From assembly GCA_947626145.1 (NCBI GenBank), contig CANQRB010000001.1:186001-250000 (forward strand): a stretch of DNA of 64,000 bases, written 5' to 3'. Below, in pieces: positions 25,663 through 34,611 of the stretch. Numbering within the stretch: position 1 is the first letter of the stretch; the number at the start of each line of letters is the position of its first letter. The notes under the pieces were generated by a model. It did not search any database. It was not told the DNA's origin and saw nothing but the letters and a program-made list of their open reading frames with translations. This DNA comes from an uncultured Clostridia bacterium (GTDB taxonomy: Bacteria; Bacillota; Clostridia; UMGS1883). A program made the translations under genes and the position numbers.

Positions 25663-26364
25663 TCAGCTCCAGCGGCGCTTTTCGATGTTCCGGACTGTCA
25701 GGAACACGAACAATGCCGAAATACTCAGATAATAGATTATGTTCTCCGCCATCAGAATTCCGTTGCGGAAATCCACGAAGCGTTCGGTCACGGCCACAAG
25801 CCTGATAACCTGATTAAGCATATCGATACCCGTAGACGGAAGTATGCTGGCAAGGAACGAGGCCAGAAGCACGCCAAGGGTTATTACAAGGGCAATTATC
25901 TGGCTTTCGGTCACGGAGGAGAAGAAAATGCCGATAGACACAAAGCACAGTCCAAGCAGCAGGAAGCCCAGATACGAGGCCAAAATCTTGCCCCAAACGG
26001 GACTGCCATGGATTGCGATTATCACCACATATGGAAATGACGTCGCCATAGCGCCGGCAAAAACACACATGGCCGCCATCAGCTTGCCAAGCACCACGCC
26101 CCACACGCTGACCGGAGCGGAAAGCAGAAGCTGGTCAGTTTTGTTCGCCCTTTCCTCGGCGATAAGGCGCATGGTCAGCACCGGCACAAGAAGCACAAGT
26201 ATGAGCAGGCTGCTGTACATGGGGATGGAAATGTCCCCGCTGCCGCCCACAAGCACATAATCATTGAAGTAAAAGCCGGAGATAAAGGCGAAAACCCCGA
26301 TAAACACATAACCGACAGGCGAGGTGAAATAAGCCATCAGCTCACGCTTGAATATCGCTTTCAT
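25663..26364 (-). CDS. ABC-2 type permease (GldF-like)
   Basis: A 233-residue permease with six predicted TM helices and the typical opening 'MKAIFKRELMAYFTSPVGYV'. It should form the membrane channel with the ATPase encoded just upstream, whose 3' end overlaps this gene by 23 bases, indicating translational coupling. The export substrate is unknown. Confidence 0.9.
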   Translation of the reverse strand: MKAIFKRELMAYFTSPVGYVFIGVFAFISGFYFNDYVLVGGSGDISIPMYSSLLILVLLVPVLTMRLIAEERANKTDQLLLSAPVSVWGVVLGKLMAAMCVFAGAMATSFPYVVIIAIHGSPVWGKILASYLGFLLLGLCFVSIGIFFSSVTESQIIALVITLGVLLASFLASILPSTGIDMLNQVIRLVAVTERFVDFRNGILMAENIIYYLSISALFVFLTVRNIEKRRWS

Positions 26365-27301
26365 CAGGCTTCACCTCCTCTGCGTTTCCTGTGAGTTTGA
26401 TAAATATGTCCTCGAGACTGAGCTCGTTGGTTTTCATTTCAATTATGGTACCGCCGGCATTTGCCACCGCCAGTGAGACCTCACGACGCACATCGCCCGC
26501 GGCCTTGATCAGGTACTCACTGCCGTCGGGACGGGCGTTCACCAGTTCTACTCCCGTGACGCCTTCCACAGAGCGTATGGCGGCGGAAACAGTCTCAACG
26601 TCACCGTCAATAACGGCGGTTACGGTATTCTCGCCTTCAACCTTGCGGGAAAGGTTCTCCGGTGTGTCCTCCGCCACGATTTTTCCCTTATTGATAATCA
26701 GTACACGGTTGCAGACGGCGCTGACCTCCGGCAAAATGTGGCTGCTGAGGATTATGGTGTGGCGCTTGGCCAGCTCCTTTATGACGTTGCGTATCTCTAT
26801 TATCTGAGCGGGGTCGAGGCCAACTGTGGGCTCGTCCAGCACCAGCACCGCGGGATTGCCGATTAGGGCCTGGGCAAGCCCGACTCTCTGGCGGTAGCCC
26901 TTGCTCAGGTTCTTTATCCGCCGCTTGCTGACGTCGGTTATGGCGGCGGCGTTCTTTATGTCGTCAAGATGAGCCTTTTTATTCAGTTTTACCCTCTTAA
27001 GCTCGTATACAAAGCCCAGATACTCGTCCACGGTCATATCCATGTACAAAGGCGGCTGCTCCGGCAGATAGCCAACGCTGCGCTTGGCCTTGTAGGGCTC
27101 GTCCAGCACGTCATAGCCGTTGACGCTGACAGAGCCGTCAGTGGCGCTGAGGCAGCCGGTTATAATGTTCATGGTCGTGCTCTTCCCTGCCCCGTTGGGG
27201 CCAAGAAAGCCCAGTATCTCGCCGTTCTCCACGGTAAAGGTCAGGTCGTCCACGGCCACCTTGCCGCCGAAACGCTTAGTCAGGTGATTTACTTCAATCA
27301 T
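26342..27301 (-). CDS. ABC transporter ATP-binding protein (GldA-like)
   Basis: A 319-residue ATPase. Walker A GPNGAGKS is near residue 36, the ABC signature reads 'LSKGYRQRVGLAQAL', and Walker B 'VLVLDEPTVGLDP' follows. The extra C-terminal domain of about 90 residues ('VEGENTVTAVIDGDVETVSA') is typical of GldA/CcmA-like exporters. It powers the overlapping permease and the GldG/DUF4340 partners. Confidence 0.93.
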   Translation of the reverse strand: MIEVNHLTKRFGGKVAVDDLTFTVENGEILGFLGPNGAGKSTTMNIITGCLSATDGSVSVNGYDVLDEPYKAKRSVGYLPEQPPLYMDMTVDEYLGFVYELKRVKLNKKAHLDDIKNAAAITDVSKRRIKNLSKGYRQRVGLAQALIGNPAVLVLDEPTVGLDPAQIIEIRNVIKELAKRHTIILSSHILPEVSAVCNRVLIINKGKIVAEDTPENLSRKVEGENTVTAVIDGDVETVSAAIRSVEGVTGVELVNARPDGSEYLIKAAGDVRREVSLAVANAGGTIIEMKTNELSLEDIFIKLTGNAEEVKPDESDIQA

Positions 27302-27330
27302 TTTTTATTCCCTCCAGTGCGGGGTAAATT

Positions 27331-29118
27331 TTATTGTTCCGCTTCCTCGGCGGTTATGGCTATCCCCAGCTCGTCAAGCTGCTTTTTGTCCACCGTTCCG
27401 GGGGACTCAACCATGAGCTCGCCGCTGTCCTTTACCTTGGGGAAAGCCATCACGTCGCGTATGGACTCCTTGCCGGTCATCAGCATCACCATGCGGTCAA
27501 GGCCGTAGGCCATGCCGCCGTGAGGAGGCGTGCCGTAGCGGAAGGCGTTTATCAGGAAGCCGAAGCGCTCCATAGCCTGCTCGGGAGTGAAGCCAAGAGC
27601 TTCAAACATCCGTGACTGGAGCTCGCTGTTGTGAATACGTATGCTGCCGCCGCCCAGCTCGACGCCGTTGAGCACTATGTCGTAGGCTTTGGCCCTGACG
27701 GCGCCAGGGTCGGTGTCCAGCAGCTCTATGTCCTCATCCTTCGGACAGGTGAAGGGGTGGTGCATGGCAACGAAGCGTCCTTCCTCCTCGCTGTACTCAA
27801 GCAGCGGGAAGTCGGTAACCCAAAGGAGATTGAATTTTGTCTTATCTATCAGGCCGTAACGCTGGGCCAGTTCACAGCGGAGCGCGCCCAGAGAGGCATA
27901 AACCACGCTGTCCTTATCGGCCACGATGAGAATGGTATCCCCCGCCGAAGCTCCCATCTTGTCGGCTATGGCGCGGAGCTCATCCTGAGTGAAGAATTTA
28001 ACGATCGAGCCCTTGATCTCGTCCTGACCCACGATGAGCCAGGCCAGGCCCTTGGCACGGTAGGTCTTTACGAACTCAACGAGGGAATCAAGAGTTTTCC
28101 TTGTCAGCTTGTCCGACAGGCCCTTGGCGTTTATAGCTCGGACACTGCACCCCTTCTGTTCGGCAACGGAGGCGAAAGCGGTGAACTGGCAGCCCTTAAA
28201 GCTGTCGGTCAGATCGACCAGCTCCATGCCGAAGCGGGTATCAGGCTTGTCGCTGCCGAAGCGATCCATGGCCTCTTTGTACGGCAGCCGTGGCAGCGGT
28301 ATCTGAACGTCCACGTCGAGGATCTCCTTAAATACCGTCTTTATAAAGCCCTCGTTGACGGTCATGACGTCGTCCTCGTCCACAAAGGACATTTCAAGGT
28401 CGAGCTGAGTGAACTCCGGCTGGCGGTCAGCCCGCAGATCCTCGTCACGGAAGCATTTGGCTATCTGGAAATATCTGTCCATGCCCGCAAGCATCAACAG
28501 CTGTTTGTAAAGCTGCGGCGACTGGGGCAGGGCAAAAAAGTGGCCGGGATAGATACGGCTGGGTACAAGGTAATCCCTTGCGCCCTCGGGGGTCGACTTA
28601 CAGAGGATGGGAGTCTCCACCTCAAGGAAGCCATTTTCATCATAGTATTTACGGGCTATTTGAGTAATGCGGTGACGGGTCTTAAGTGTGCGCTGCATCT
28701 CGGGGCGGCGCAGGTCAAGGTAACGGTACTTAAGACGCAGCTCCTCGCCGGCCTTCACGTCGTCCTGAATGACGAAGGGCGGAACATCGCTCTTTGAGAG
28801 GATGCGCAGCGCAGTGGCCGCAACCTCCACCTCGCCGGTGGGAATATTTTTATTGACGCTCTCCCGGGGACGGACAAGACCCTCGACAGCGATGACGTAT
28901 TCGCTCTTCAGCTCACCGGCCTTATCAAAAAGTTCCTTATCCTCCGGAGAAAATACCAGCTGACTTATGCCGCTGCGGTCACGGATGTCCACGAAGATCA
29001 GACCGCCCATGTTCCTGGCCCTTGACACCCAGCCCGAAAGCCGCACCGTCTGTCCGGCGTGCTCGCTCCTGAGCTGACCGCACATATGCGTTCTTTTCAT
29101 TCCTTTAATTGTTTCCAT
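27331..29118 (-). CDS. aspS: Aspartyl-tRNA synthetase
   Basis: A 595-residue class II synthetase of the bacterial AspRS type: N-terminal OB-fold anticodon domain ('VRLSGWVSRARNMGGLIFVD'), motif 2 'KCFRDEDLRADRQPEFTQLD', the bacterial-type insertion domain, and motif 3 'GMAYGLDRMVMLMTG'. It charges tRNA-Asp. No GatCAB genes are nearby, so whether it is discriminating is unknown. It starts 16 bases after hisS with an AGGAGG site. Confidence 0.97.
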   Translation of the reverse strand: METIKGMKRTHMCGQLRSEHAGQTVRLSGWVSRARNMGGLIFVDIRDRSGISQLVFSPEDKELFDKAGELKSEYVIAVEGLVRPRESVNKNIPTGEVEVAATALRILSKSDVPPFVIQDDVKAGEELRLKYRYLDLRRPEMQRTLKTRHRITQIARKYYDENGFLEVETPILCKSTPEGARDYLVPSRIYPGHFFALPQSPQLYKQLLMLAGMDRYFQIAKCFRDEDLRADRQPEFTQLDLEMSFVDEDDVMTVNEGFIKTVFKEILDVDVQIPLPRLPYKEAMDRFGSDKPDTRFGMELVDLTDSFKGCQFTAFASVAEQKGCSVRAINAKGLSDKLTRKTLDSLVEFVKTYRAKGLAWLIVGQDEIKGSIVKFFTQDELRAIADKMGASAGDTILIVADKDSVVYASLGALRCELAQRYGLIDKTKFNLLWVTDFPLLEYSEEEGRFVAMHHPFTCPKDEDIELLDTDPGAVRAKAYDIVLNGVELGGGSIRIHNSELQSRMFEALGFTPEQAMERFGFLINAFRYGTPPHGGMAYGLDRMVMLMTGKESIRDVMAFPKVKDSGELMVESPGTVDKKQLDELGIAITAEEAEQ

Positions 29119-29134
29119 TCTTATGTCCTCCTAA

Positions 29135-30388
29135 CTATTTATCGCTTATGATACGGGCCACATCGTCCCAGGCTCCGACAGCCAGAGCTTTCTCTTCACC
29201 CGTTTCAAGATTTTTCAGCGTAATTTCGTTGTCCTCGGTTATTACCAGCCAGCGTGCCCCACATTCACCGGCGGCGGCAAGCTGAGCGTCGAGTTCTATC
29301 CCCATCAGGTCGCGCTCCGCATAAATGCCAAGTCCACGGAGCCTTGCCGCGCCGCGGCTGGCCCTTGACGGCACTGCCGAAGCCACATAGACCAGCGGCT
29401 TCATAGGCGGAATTTCACCCATGCCGCTTTCACGCATGGCAATTATCGCCCTCTCCTCCCCTATGGCAAAGCCCACGGCGGGTATTTCCGGACCGCCAAG
29501 GCGGGCGCAGAGGCCGTCGTACCTTCCTCCGCCGCACACGGTGCCGTTGGCTCCGCCGTCGCCTGCCTTTAGCTCAAAGACGGTGCGGTTATAGTAATCA
29601 AGGCCGCGTATGAGGTGATTTTTTTCGTTGTACGCTATGCCAACCGCGTCCAAGCTGGCCTTCACTCCCTGATAATGGGCGCGGCAGTCGTCGCAAAGGA
29701 AGTCGGCAAGCTTGGGAGCCTTCTTGGCAACTTCACGGCAGGACGGATTTTTACAGTCCATCACCCGCAAGGGACTGCGGCCCAGACGGCTGACACAGGT
29801 GGGGCACAGCGCCCCGCTGTTGGCATGGGGCAGCAAATAGCGCACCAAAGCGTTTATATAACCCGTCCGGCAGTCGTGACAGCCAAGGGAGTTGATATTA
29901 AGCGAAAGCTTGTTTATCCCCATGGAGCGCAGGGCCGTATAGGCAAGAGTGATGATCTCGCTGTCCGCCTGCGGCTTGGTGCTTCCATAGCATTCCGCCC
30001 CGATCTGGTGGAACTCCCGCAGCCGTCCTTCCTCGGGATTTTCCTGACGGTAGCAGGTTATTTTGTAGCTCAGCTTCAACGGCAGCTCCTTGGCCATGTC
30101 ATGCTCAATGATTATCCTCGCCAGACCGGCGGTGCCTTCGGGCCGCAGGGCCAAGCGGTCGCCGTGCTTGTCGGTGAAGGTGTACATTTCCTTTTCAACT
30201 ATATCCGTAACAGGGCCTACGCCCCGCTCAAAGAGCTCGCTGTATTCAAAGACCGGAGTGTGGGCCTCGTTGTAACCGTAGCACCGGCAGTGCTCCATGA
30301 AAACCGACTCCACAAACCGTTTCATTCTGATTTCCCCGGGCAGGCCGTCCTGTGTGCCCCGAGGCGCGTATATCCGCGACGAAGCCAC
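29135..30388 (-). CDS. hisS: Histidyl-tRNA synthetase
   Basis: A 417-residue class II HisRS. 'APRGTQDGLPGE' is the normal start of the catalytic core, motif 2 is 'CYRQENPEEGRLREFHQIGA', the HisA/B boxes include 'LIRGLDYYNRTVFE' and 'RYDGLCARLGG', and a C-terminal anticodon domain follows. The GTG start at 30388 has a GGTGGAG site. It is the first gene of a nine-gene leftward operon; no T-box leader is seen between its promoter and the start. Confidence 0.96.
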   Translation of the reverse strand: MASSRIYAPRGTQDGLPGEIRMKRFVESVFMEHCRCYGYNEAHTPVFEYSELFERGVGPVTDIVEKEMYTFTDKHGDRLALRPEGTAGLARIIIEHDMAKELPLKLSYKITCYRQENPEEGRLREFHQIGAECYGSTKPQADSEIITLAYTALRSMGINKLSLNINSLGCHDCRTGYINALVRYLLPHANSGALCPTCVSRLGRSPLRVMDCKNPSCREVAKKAPKLADFLCDDCRAHYQGVKASLDAVGIAYNEKNHLIRGLDYYNRTVFELKAGDGGANGTVCGGGRYDGLCARLGGPEIPAVGFAIGEERAIIAMRESGMGEIPPMKPLVYVASAVPSRASRGAARLRGLGIYAERDLMGIELDAQLAAAGECGARWLVITEDNEITLKNLETGEEKALAVGAWDDVARIISDK

Positions 30389-30427
30389 CCGGCTCCACCC
30401 CTCTCAATAATTTCATACTATTTTTAT

Positions 30428-30457
30428 ATTATACTATTTTTGGCCCTGTGTTGTCAA
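30428..30457 (-). promoter_or_regulatory. Sigma-A promoter of the hisS-hemZ operon
   Basis: TTGACA (30457-30452) and TATAAT (30433-30428) on the minus strand with an 18-base spacer, about 30-40 bases before the hisS start. No other strong promoter is seen until hemZ, so it may drive all nine genes. The remaining gap sequence up to 30613 shows only a short AT-rich hairpin (30489-30508). Confidence 0.85.
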
Positions 30458-30613
30458 GTTTTTTGCACGAAAAAAGCCAAAATCCATATGAATTTTTTGT
30501 AAAAAATTCAGGACAGTATTTAACGCTGAGAAACTGCTTGCAAATTTAATCGCAGGCAAACGATGAAAACACAGACCATGAACGAAGGGACAACTTTACA
30601 TTCGAACGAACAT

Positions 30614-30656
30614 AAAAATCCCCTCCAGTACCATTGTAATACGGGAGGAGACTTTT
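30614..30656 (-). terminator. Terminator of the hydrogenase operon
   Basis: An approximately 13-bp stem pairs AAAAGTCTCCTCC with GGAGGGGATTTTT (two G-U pairs), giving a T-rich descending arm just after the hndD stop. Confidence 0.8.
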
Positions 30657-30672
30657 ATCAAATGATATTCAA

Positions 30673-32412
30673 TTAATATTTGGGACGGGCCACATAGTGA
30701 GTGTGGAGCAGCTCGTGAGCCTTGTGGTCGCCGGGCTTACCCAGATACTCATCATAAAGCTTCTGGATATAGGGATTCTCGTGGCTCTTGCGGAGCTTGA
30801 GGCCCTTATCCTCGGCGTAAATAGCCTTGGCGCGCTCGGCGGAAACGTTCACGTCCATCTTCACTCTGGAGGAAACGATGGGCTGACCGCCGCCGGTTAC
30901 GCAGCCACCGGGGCAGGCCATGATCTCAATGAAATCAACCTGAGTCTCGCCGGAGCGAACGCTGTTGAGAAGCTTGCGGGCGTTGCCCAGACCGTGAGCA
31001 ACGGCGGCACGGATAGTCTTGTCGCCAACCTGAACGGAGGCGATCTTCACGCCCTCAAGACCGCGGACGGCCTCGTAGTCAACGTGCTCGATAGACTGAC
31101 CGGTGAGGACGTCAGCCACGGTACGGAGGGCAGCCTCCATAACGCCGCCGGTAGCGCCGAAGATAACGCCGGCGCCGGTGGCCTCGTCGCCGAAGGGAGA
31201 GTCAAAGACCTCATCGGGCAGCTTGGCAAACTGAATACCGCTCTGCTTTATCATCTGAGCCAGCTCACGGGTGGTGAGAACGGCGTCAACGTCGGGAGTG
31301 CCGGTGGCCGCCAGCTCATCGCGCTGAGCCTCGAACTTCTTGGCGGTGCAGGGCATTACGGAAACGGTGTAGATGTTCTTGGGATCAATACCGGCCTTTT
31401 CCGCATAGTAGCTCTTGATAACGGCACCAAACATCTCGTGAGGCGACTTGCAGGAGCTGAGGTTGGGGATAAAGTCGGGGAAATTGTGCTCGCAGAATTT
31501 TACCCAGCCGGGGCTGCATGAGGTGATCATGGGCAGCACGCCGCCGTTCTGCATACGGTGAATGAGCTCGGTGCCCTCTTCCATAATGGTCAGATCGGCG
31601 CCGAAGTCGGTGTCGAACACCTTGTCAAAGCCCAGGCGGCGCAGAGCGGCAACCATTTTGCCGGTGGTGCACTCGCCCATGGGAAGGCCGAATTCCTCGC
31701 CGATGGCGGCACGAACCGCGGGAGCGGTCTGAACCACAACGTGCTTGTCGGAGGCAAGAGCCTTCCATACGTCCTGAATGGAGTCCTTCTCACGAAGGGC
31801 GCCGACGGGGCAGACGGCGATACACTGACCGCAGTTTACACAGTCAACGTCGCCGAGGCTGGCCTCAAAGGCGCAGCCGACCTTGGTCTTGAAGCCGCGC
31901 TCCATAGTGTCGATAACGCCGACGGTCTGCACTTTCTTGCAGACGTTCACGCAGCGGCGGCAGAGCACACACTTGTTATTGTCGCGAACGATAGAGGGAG
32001 AAATTTCGTCGATATTGTACTCGTTTCTCTCGCCCTCGTAGGGAATGTCGGAAACACCCAGCTCATCGGAAAGAGCCTGAAGCTCACAGTTCCGGTTGCG
32101 TGGGCAGGTGAGGCACTTGCGGTCGTGGTTGCTGAGCATGAGCTCGAGCACGGCCTTGCGGGCCTCGCGGACGGTGGGGGTATTGGTCTGTACCTCGATA
32201 CCCTCGGCCACAGGATATACGCAGGCCGCTTGAAGAGCGCGGCCGCCCTTGATCTCAACAAGGCACATACGGCAGGAGCCTGTCTGGCTTACGTCCTTAA
32301 GATAGCAAAGGGTGGGGATCTCTATCCCGGCGGCGCGGGCCGCCTCCAAAACGGTGGAACCGGCAGGCACGCTGACGGGCTGACCGTTTATTTTTAAATT
32401 AACCATATCCAT
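30673..32412 (-). CDS. hndD: [FeFe] hydrogenase catalytic subunit (HndD-like, group A)
   Basis: 579 residues; makes or oxidises H2 in the cytosol. In order: a [2Fe-2S] ferredoxin domain (Cys36, 47, 50, 64), a His-ligated [4Fe-4S] site (H96, C100, C103, C109), two [4Fe-4S] clusters (C148-C158, C191-C201) and the H-cluster domain with TSCSPGW (297-303), MPCTAKKFE (353-361) and MACPGGCVTGGGQP (498-511), then the small-subunit-like tail. The L1 motif reads TSC-S-P where the textbook form is TSC-C-P. The gene is last in the hnd operon, 17 bases after hndC. It probably couples NAD(P)H, and possibly ferredoxin, oxidation to H2 evolution. Confidence 0.95.
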   Translation of the reverse strand: MDMVNLKINGQPVSVPAGSTVLEAARAAGIEIPTLCYLKDVSQTGSCRMCLVEIKGGRALQAACVYPVAEGIEVQTNTPTVREARKAVLELMLSNHDRKCLTCPRNRNCELQALSDELGVSDIPYEGERNEYNIDEISPSIVRDNNKCVLCRRCVNVCKKVQTVGVIDTMERGFKTKVGCAFEASLGDVDCVNCGQCIAVCPVGALREKDSIQDVWKALASDKHVVVQTAPAVRAAIGEEFGLPMGECTTGKMVAALRRLGFDKVFDTDFGADLTIMEEGTELIHRMQNGGVLPMITSCSPGWVKFCEHNFPDFIPNLSSCKSPHEMFGAVIKSYYAEKAGIDPKNIYTVSVMPCTAKKFEAQRDELAATGTPDVDAVLTTRELAQMIKQSGIQFAKLPDEVFDSPFGDEATGAGVIFGATGGVMEAALRTVADVLTGQSIEHVDYEAVRGLEGVKIASVQVGDKTIRAAVAHGLGNARKLLNSVRSGETQVDFIEIMACPGGCVTGGGQPIVSSRVKMDVNVSAERAKAIYAEDKGLKLRKSHENPYIQKLYDEYLGKPGDHKAHELLHTHYVARPKY

Positions 32413-32429
32413 TTCAACAAGCTCCTTCC

Positions 32430-34223
32430 TTACTTCTTTACTACGGCGCCGAACTTACAGGTCTCCATGCAGACGCCGCACTTTACGCACTTGGTGGTGT
32501 CGATGACGAAAGGCTTTTTGATCTCGCCGGAAATGGCGCCAACAGGGCACTTTCTGGAGCAGGCGGAGCAGCCCTTGCACTTCTCGGGATCGATAACATA
32601 GCTGAGAAGGGCCTTACATACGCCGGCGGGGCAGCGCTTTTCAACAACGTGAGCCTCATACTCATCACGGAAGTAGCGGAGAGTGGAGAGCACGGGGTTG
32701 GGAGCGGTCTGGCCCAGACCGCAGAGGGAGGCGTTCTTGATATGATAGCAGAGAGCCTCCAAACGGTCAATGTCCTCAAGGGTACCCTGACCCTTGGTTA
32801 TCTTATCCAAAATCTCAAGAAGGCGCTTCGTGCCTATACGGCAGGGAGTGCACTTACCGCAGGACTCGTCAACGGTGAACTCCAGGAAGAACTTGGCGAT
32901 ATCAACCATACAGTTGTCCTCATCCATAACGATAAGACCGCCGCTGCCCATCATGGAGCCAATGGAGATAAGGGAATCGTAATCGATAGGCGTGTCAATA
33001 AGAGAAGCGGGGATGCAGCCGCCGGAAGGTCCGCCGGTCTGAGCCGCCTTGAACTTCTTGCCGTTGGGTACGCCGCCGCCGATCTCTTCAACGATCTCGC
33101 GGAGGGTGGTGCCCATGGGTATCTCAACAAGACCGGTATTGTTGATCTTGCCGCCCAAAGCGAACACCTTGGTGCCCTTGCTCTTCTCGGTGCCGATGGA
33201 AGCAAACCAGTCGGCGCCCTTGTTGAAGATAACGGGGATGTTGGCGTAGGTCTCAACGTTGTTAAGGATGGTGGGCTTTTCCCAAAGACCCTTTACGGCC
33301 GGGAAGGGAGGACGGGGACGGGGCTCGCCTCTGTGGCCCTCGATAGAGGTCATAAGGGCGGTCTCCTCACCGCAGACGAAGGCGCCGGCGCCGAGACGCA
33401 GCTCAATGTCAAAGTCAAAGCCCGTGTCGAAAATATTCTTGCCCAGCAGGCCGTATTCCTTGGCCTGATCGATGGCTATCTGAAGTCTCTTTACCGCGAT
33501 GGGGTACTCGGCGCGGATGTAGATATAGCCCTGATTTGCGCCGATAGCATAGCCGGCGATGGCCATGGCCTCAAGGACGCTGTGGGGATCGCCCTCAAGC
33601 ACGCTTCTGTCCATGAAAGCGCCGGGGTCGCCCTCGTCGGCGTTACAGCAGACATACTTCTGCTCGTTCACGCTCTTGCGGGCAAAATCCCACTTTGTGC
33701 CGGTGGGGAAGCCGCCGCCGCCGCGTCCGCGAAGGCCGGACTTCTTTACTGTGTCGATTACCTCCTCGGGGGTCATTTCGGTGAGAACCTTGCCGAGGGC
33801 CTGATAACCGTCAACGGCGATGTACTCCTCGATGTTCTCGGGGTTGATAACGCCGCAGTTGCGCAGCGCCACACGTTGCTGCTTTTTATAGAAATTAACG
33901 TCGTTAAGGGACTTGATGTCGTTCTGTTCAACGGTCTCGTCATATACGAGGCGCTTTACGATACGGCCCTTGAGAAGATGCTCCTGAACGATCTCCTCAA
34001 CGTCCTCCTTCTTGACGCGGCTGTAAAACGCGCCTTCGGGATATACGACAACTACGGGGCCAAGGGCGCACAGACCGAAGCAGCCTGTCTTAATAACCTT
34101 GACTTCCTTATCCAGGCCGTACTTGACCAGCATATCGTCAAACTCCTCATGGAGAACCTCGCTGCCGGAGGAGGTACAACCGGTACCGCCGCAGATAAGA
34201 ACGTGGGATCTAACCAGCTCCAT
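32430..34223 (-). CDS. hndC: NADH-binding hydrogenase subunit (HndC/NuoF-like)
   Basis: 597 residues. Residues 1-110 form a thioredoxin-like [2Fe-2S] domain ('CGGTGCTSSG' ... 'KTGCFGLCALGP'). The NuoF core follows: NADH-binding 'GLRGRGGGGFPTGTKW', FMN-binding 'GAGAFVCGEETALMTSIEG' and the [4Fe-4S] site 'ESCGKCTPCRIG'. The C-terminus adds two ferredoxin-like [4Fe-4S] motifs (CKGCSACSRKCP, CVKCGVCMETCK). It is the electron-input module of the trimeric or tetrameric hydrogenase and exchanges electrons with NAD(H). Confidence 0.95.
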   Translation of the reverse strand: MELVRSHVLICGGTGCTSSGSEVLHEEFDDMLVKYGLDKEVKVIKTGCFGLCALGPVVVVYPEGAFYSRVKKEDVEEIVQEHLLKGRIVKRLVYDETVEQNDIKSLNDVNFYKKQQRVALRNCGVINPENIEEYIAVDGYQALGKVLTEMTPEEVIDTVKKSGLRGRGGGGFPTGTKWDFARKSVNEQKYVCCNADEGDPGAFMDRSVLEGDPHSVLEAMAIAGYAIGANQGYIYIRAEYPIAVKRLQIAIDQAKEYGLLGKNIFDTGFDFDIELRLGAGAFVCGEETALMTSIEGHRGEPRPRPPFPAVKGLWEKPTILNNVETYANIPVIFNKGADWFASIGTEKSKGTKVFALGGKINNTGLVEIPMGTTLREIVEEIGGGVPNGKKFKAAQTGGPSGGCIPASLIDTPIDYDSLISIGSMMGSGGLIVMDEDNCMVDIAKFFLEFTVDESCGKCTPCRIGTKRLLEILDKITKGQGTLEDIDRLEALCYHIKNASLCGLGQTAPNPVLSTLRYFRDEYEAHVVEKRCPAGVCKALLSYVIDPEKCKGCSACSRKCPVGAISGEIKKPFVIDTTKCVKCGVCMETCKFGAVVKK

Positions 34224-34239
34224 TCAGTACACCCCTTCC

Positions 34240-34611
34240 TTACATTCCTGCCGCGCCAATCGTGTACTCGGCCACTGGCTGGCCGTTGACGATGTGGTCG
34301 GCGACTACTCTTGCCACCTTGTCAGGGGTCATCTTTACGTATGTAACCTTATCCTGACCGGGCGTATAGATCTCAACGATGGGCTCAAGACGGCAGAGAC
34401 CGATGCAGCCGGTCTGCTCAACGGCCACGTTGTTGAGGTTCCTCTTGCTGATTTCCTCAAGGAAGGATGTCATGACGGGACGGGCGCCGGCGGCGATGCC
34501 GCAGGTTGCCATGCCGACAACTACTCTTACGCCGTCCTCTCTGTCCTTTCTGAGATTGACGTTTTCGATAGCCTTCTGCTTTAAAGCCTGAAGCTCAACT
34601 AAACTTTTCAT
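34240..34611 (-). CDS. hndB: [2Fe-2S] thioredoxin-like hydrogenase subunit (HndB-like)
   Basis: A 123-residue protein with a thioredoxin-like [2Fe-2S] fold: 'VVVGMATCGIAAGARPV' and 'VEQTGCIGLCRLEPIVEI' supply the Cys ligands. It corresponds to HndB of NADP-reducing hydrogenases and to the N-terminal domain of HndC. The start overlaps the stop of the ATPase-domain gene (ATGA), so it is coupled. Confidence 0.9.
   Translation of the reverse strand: MKSLVELQALKQKAIENVNLRKDREDGVRVVVGMATCGIAAGARPVMTSFLEEISKRNLNNVAVEQTGCIGLCRLEPIVEIYTPGQDKVTYVKMTPDKVARVVADHIVNGQPVAEYTIGAAGM

Noticed and set aside
30389-30672. A T-box leader upstream of hisS
   Set aside because: The promoter lies about 30-40 bases before the hisS start, and no T-box sequence or specifier stem is visible.
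30563-30676. A 37-codon plus-strand frame starting ATGAAAACACAG
   Set aside because: It has no ribosome site, runs through the hydrogenase terminator and into hndD, and shows no recognisable sequence.
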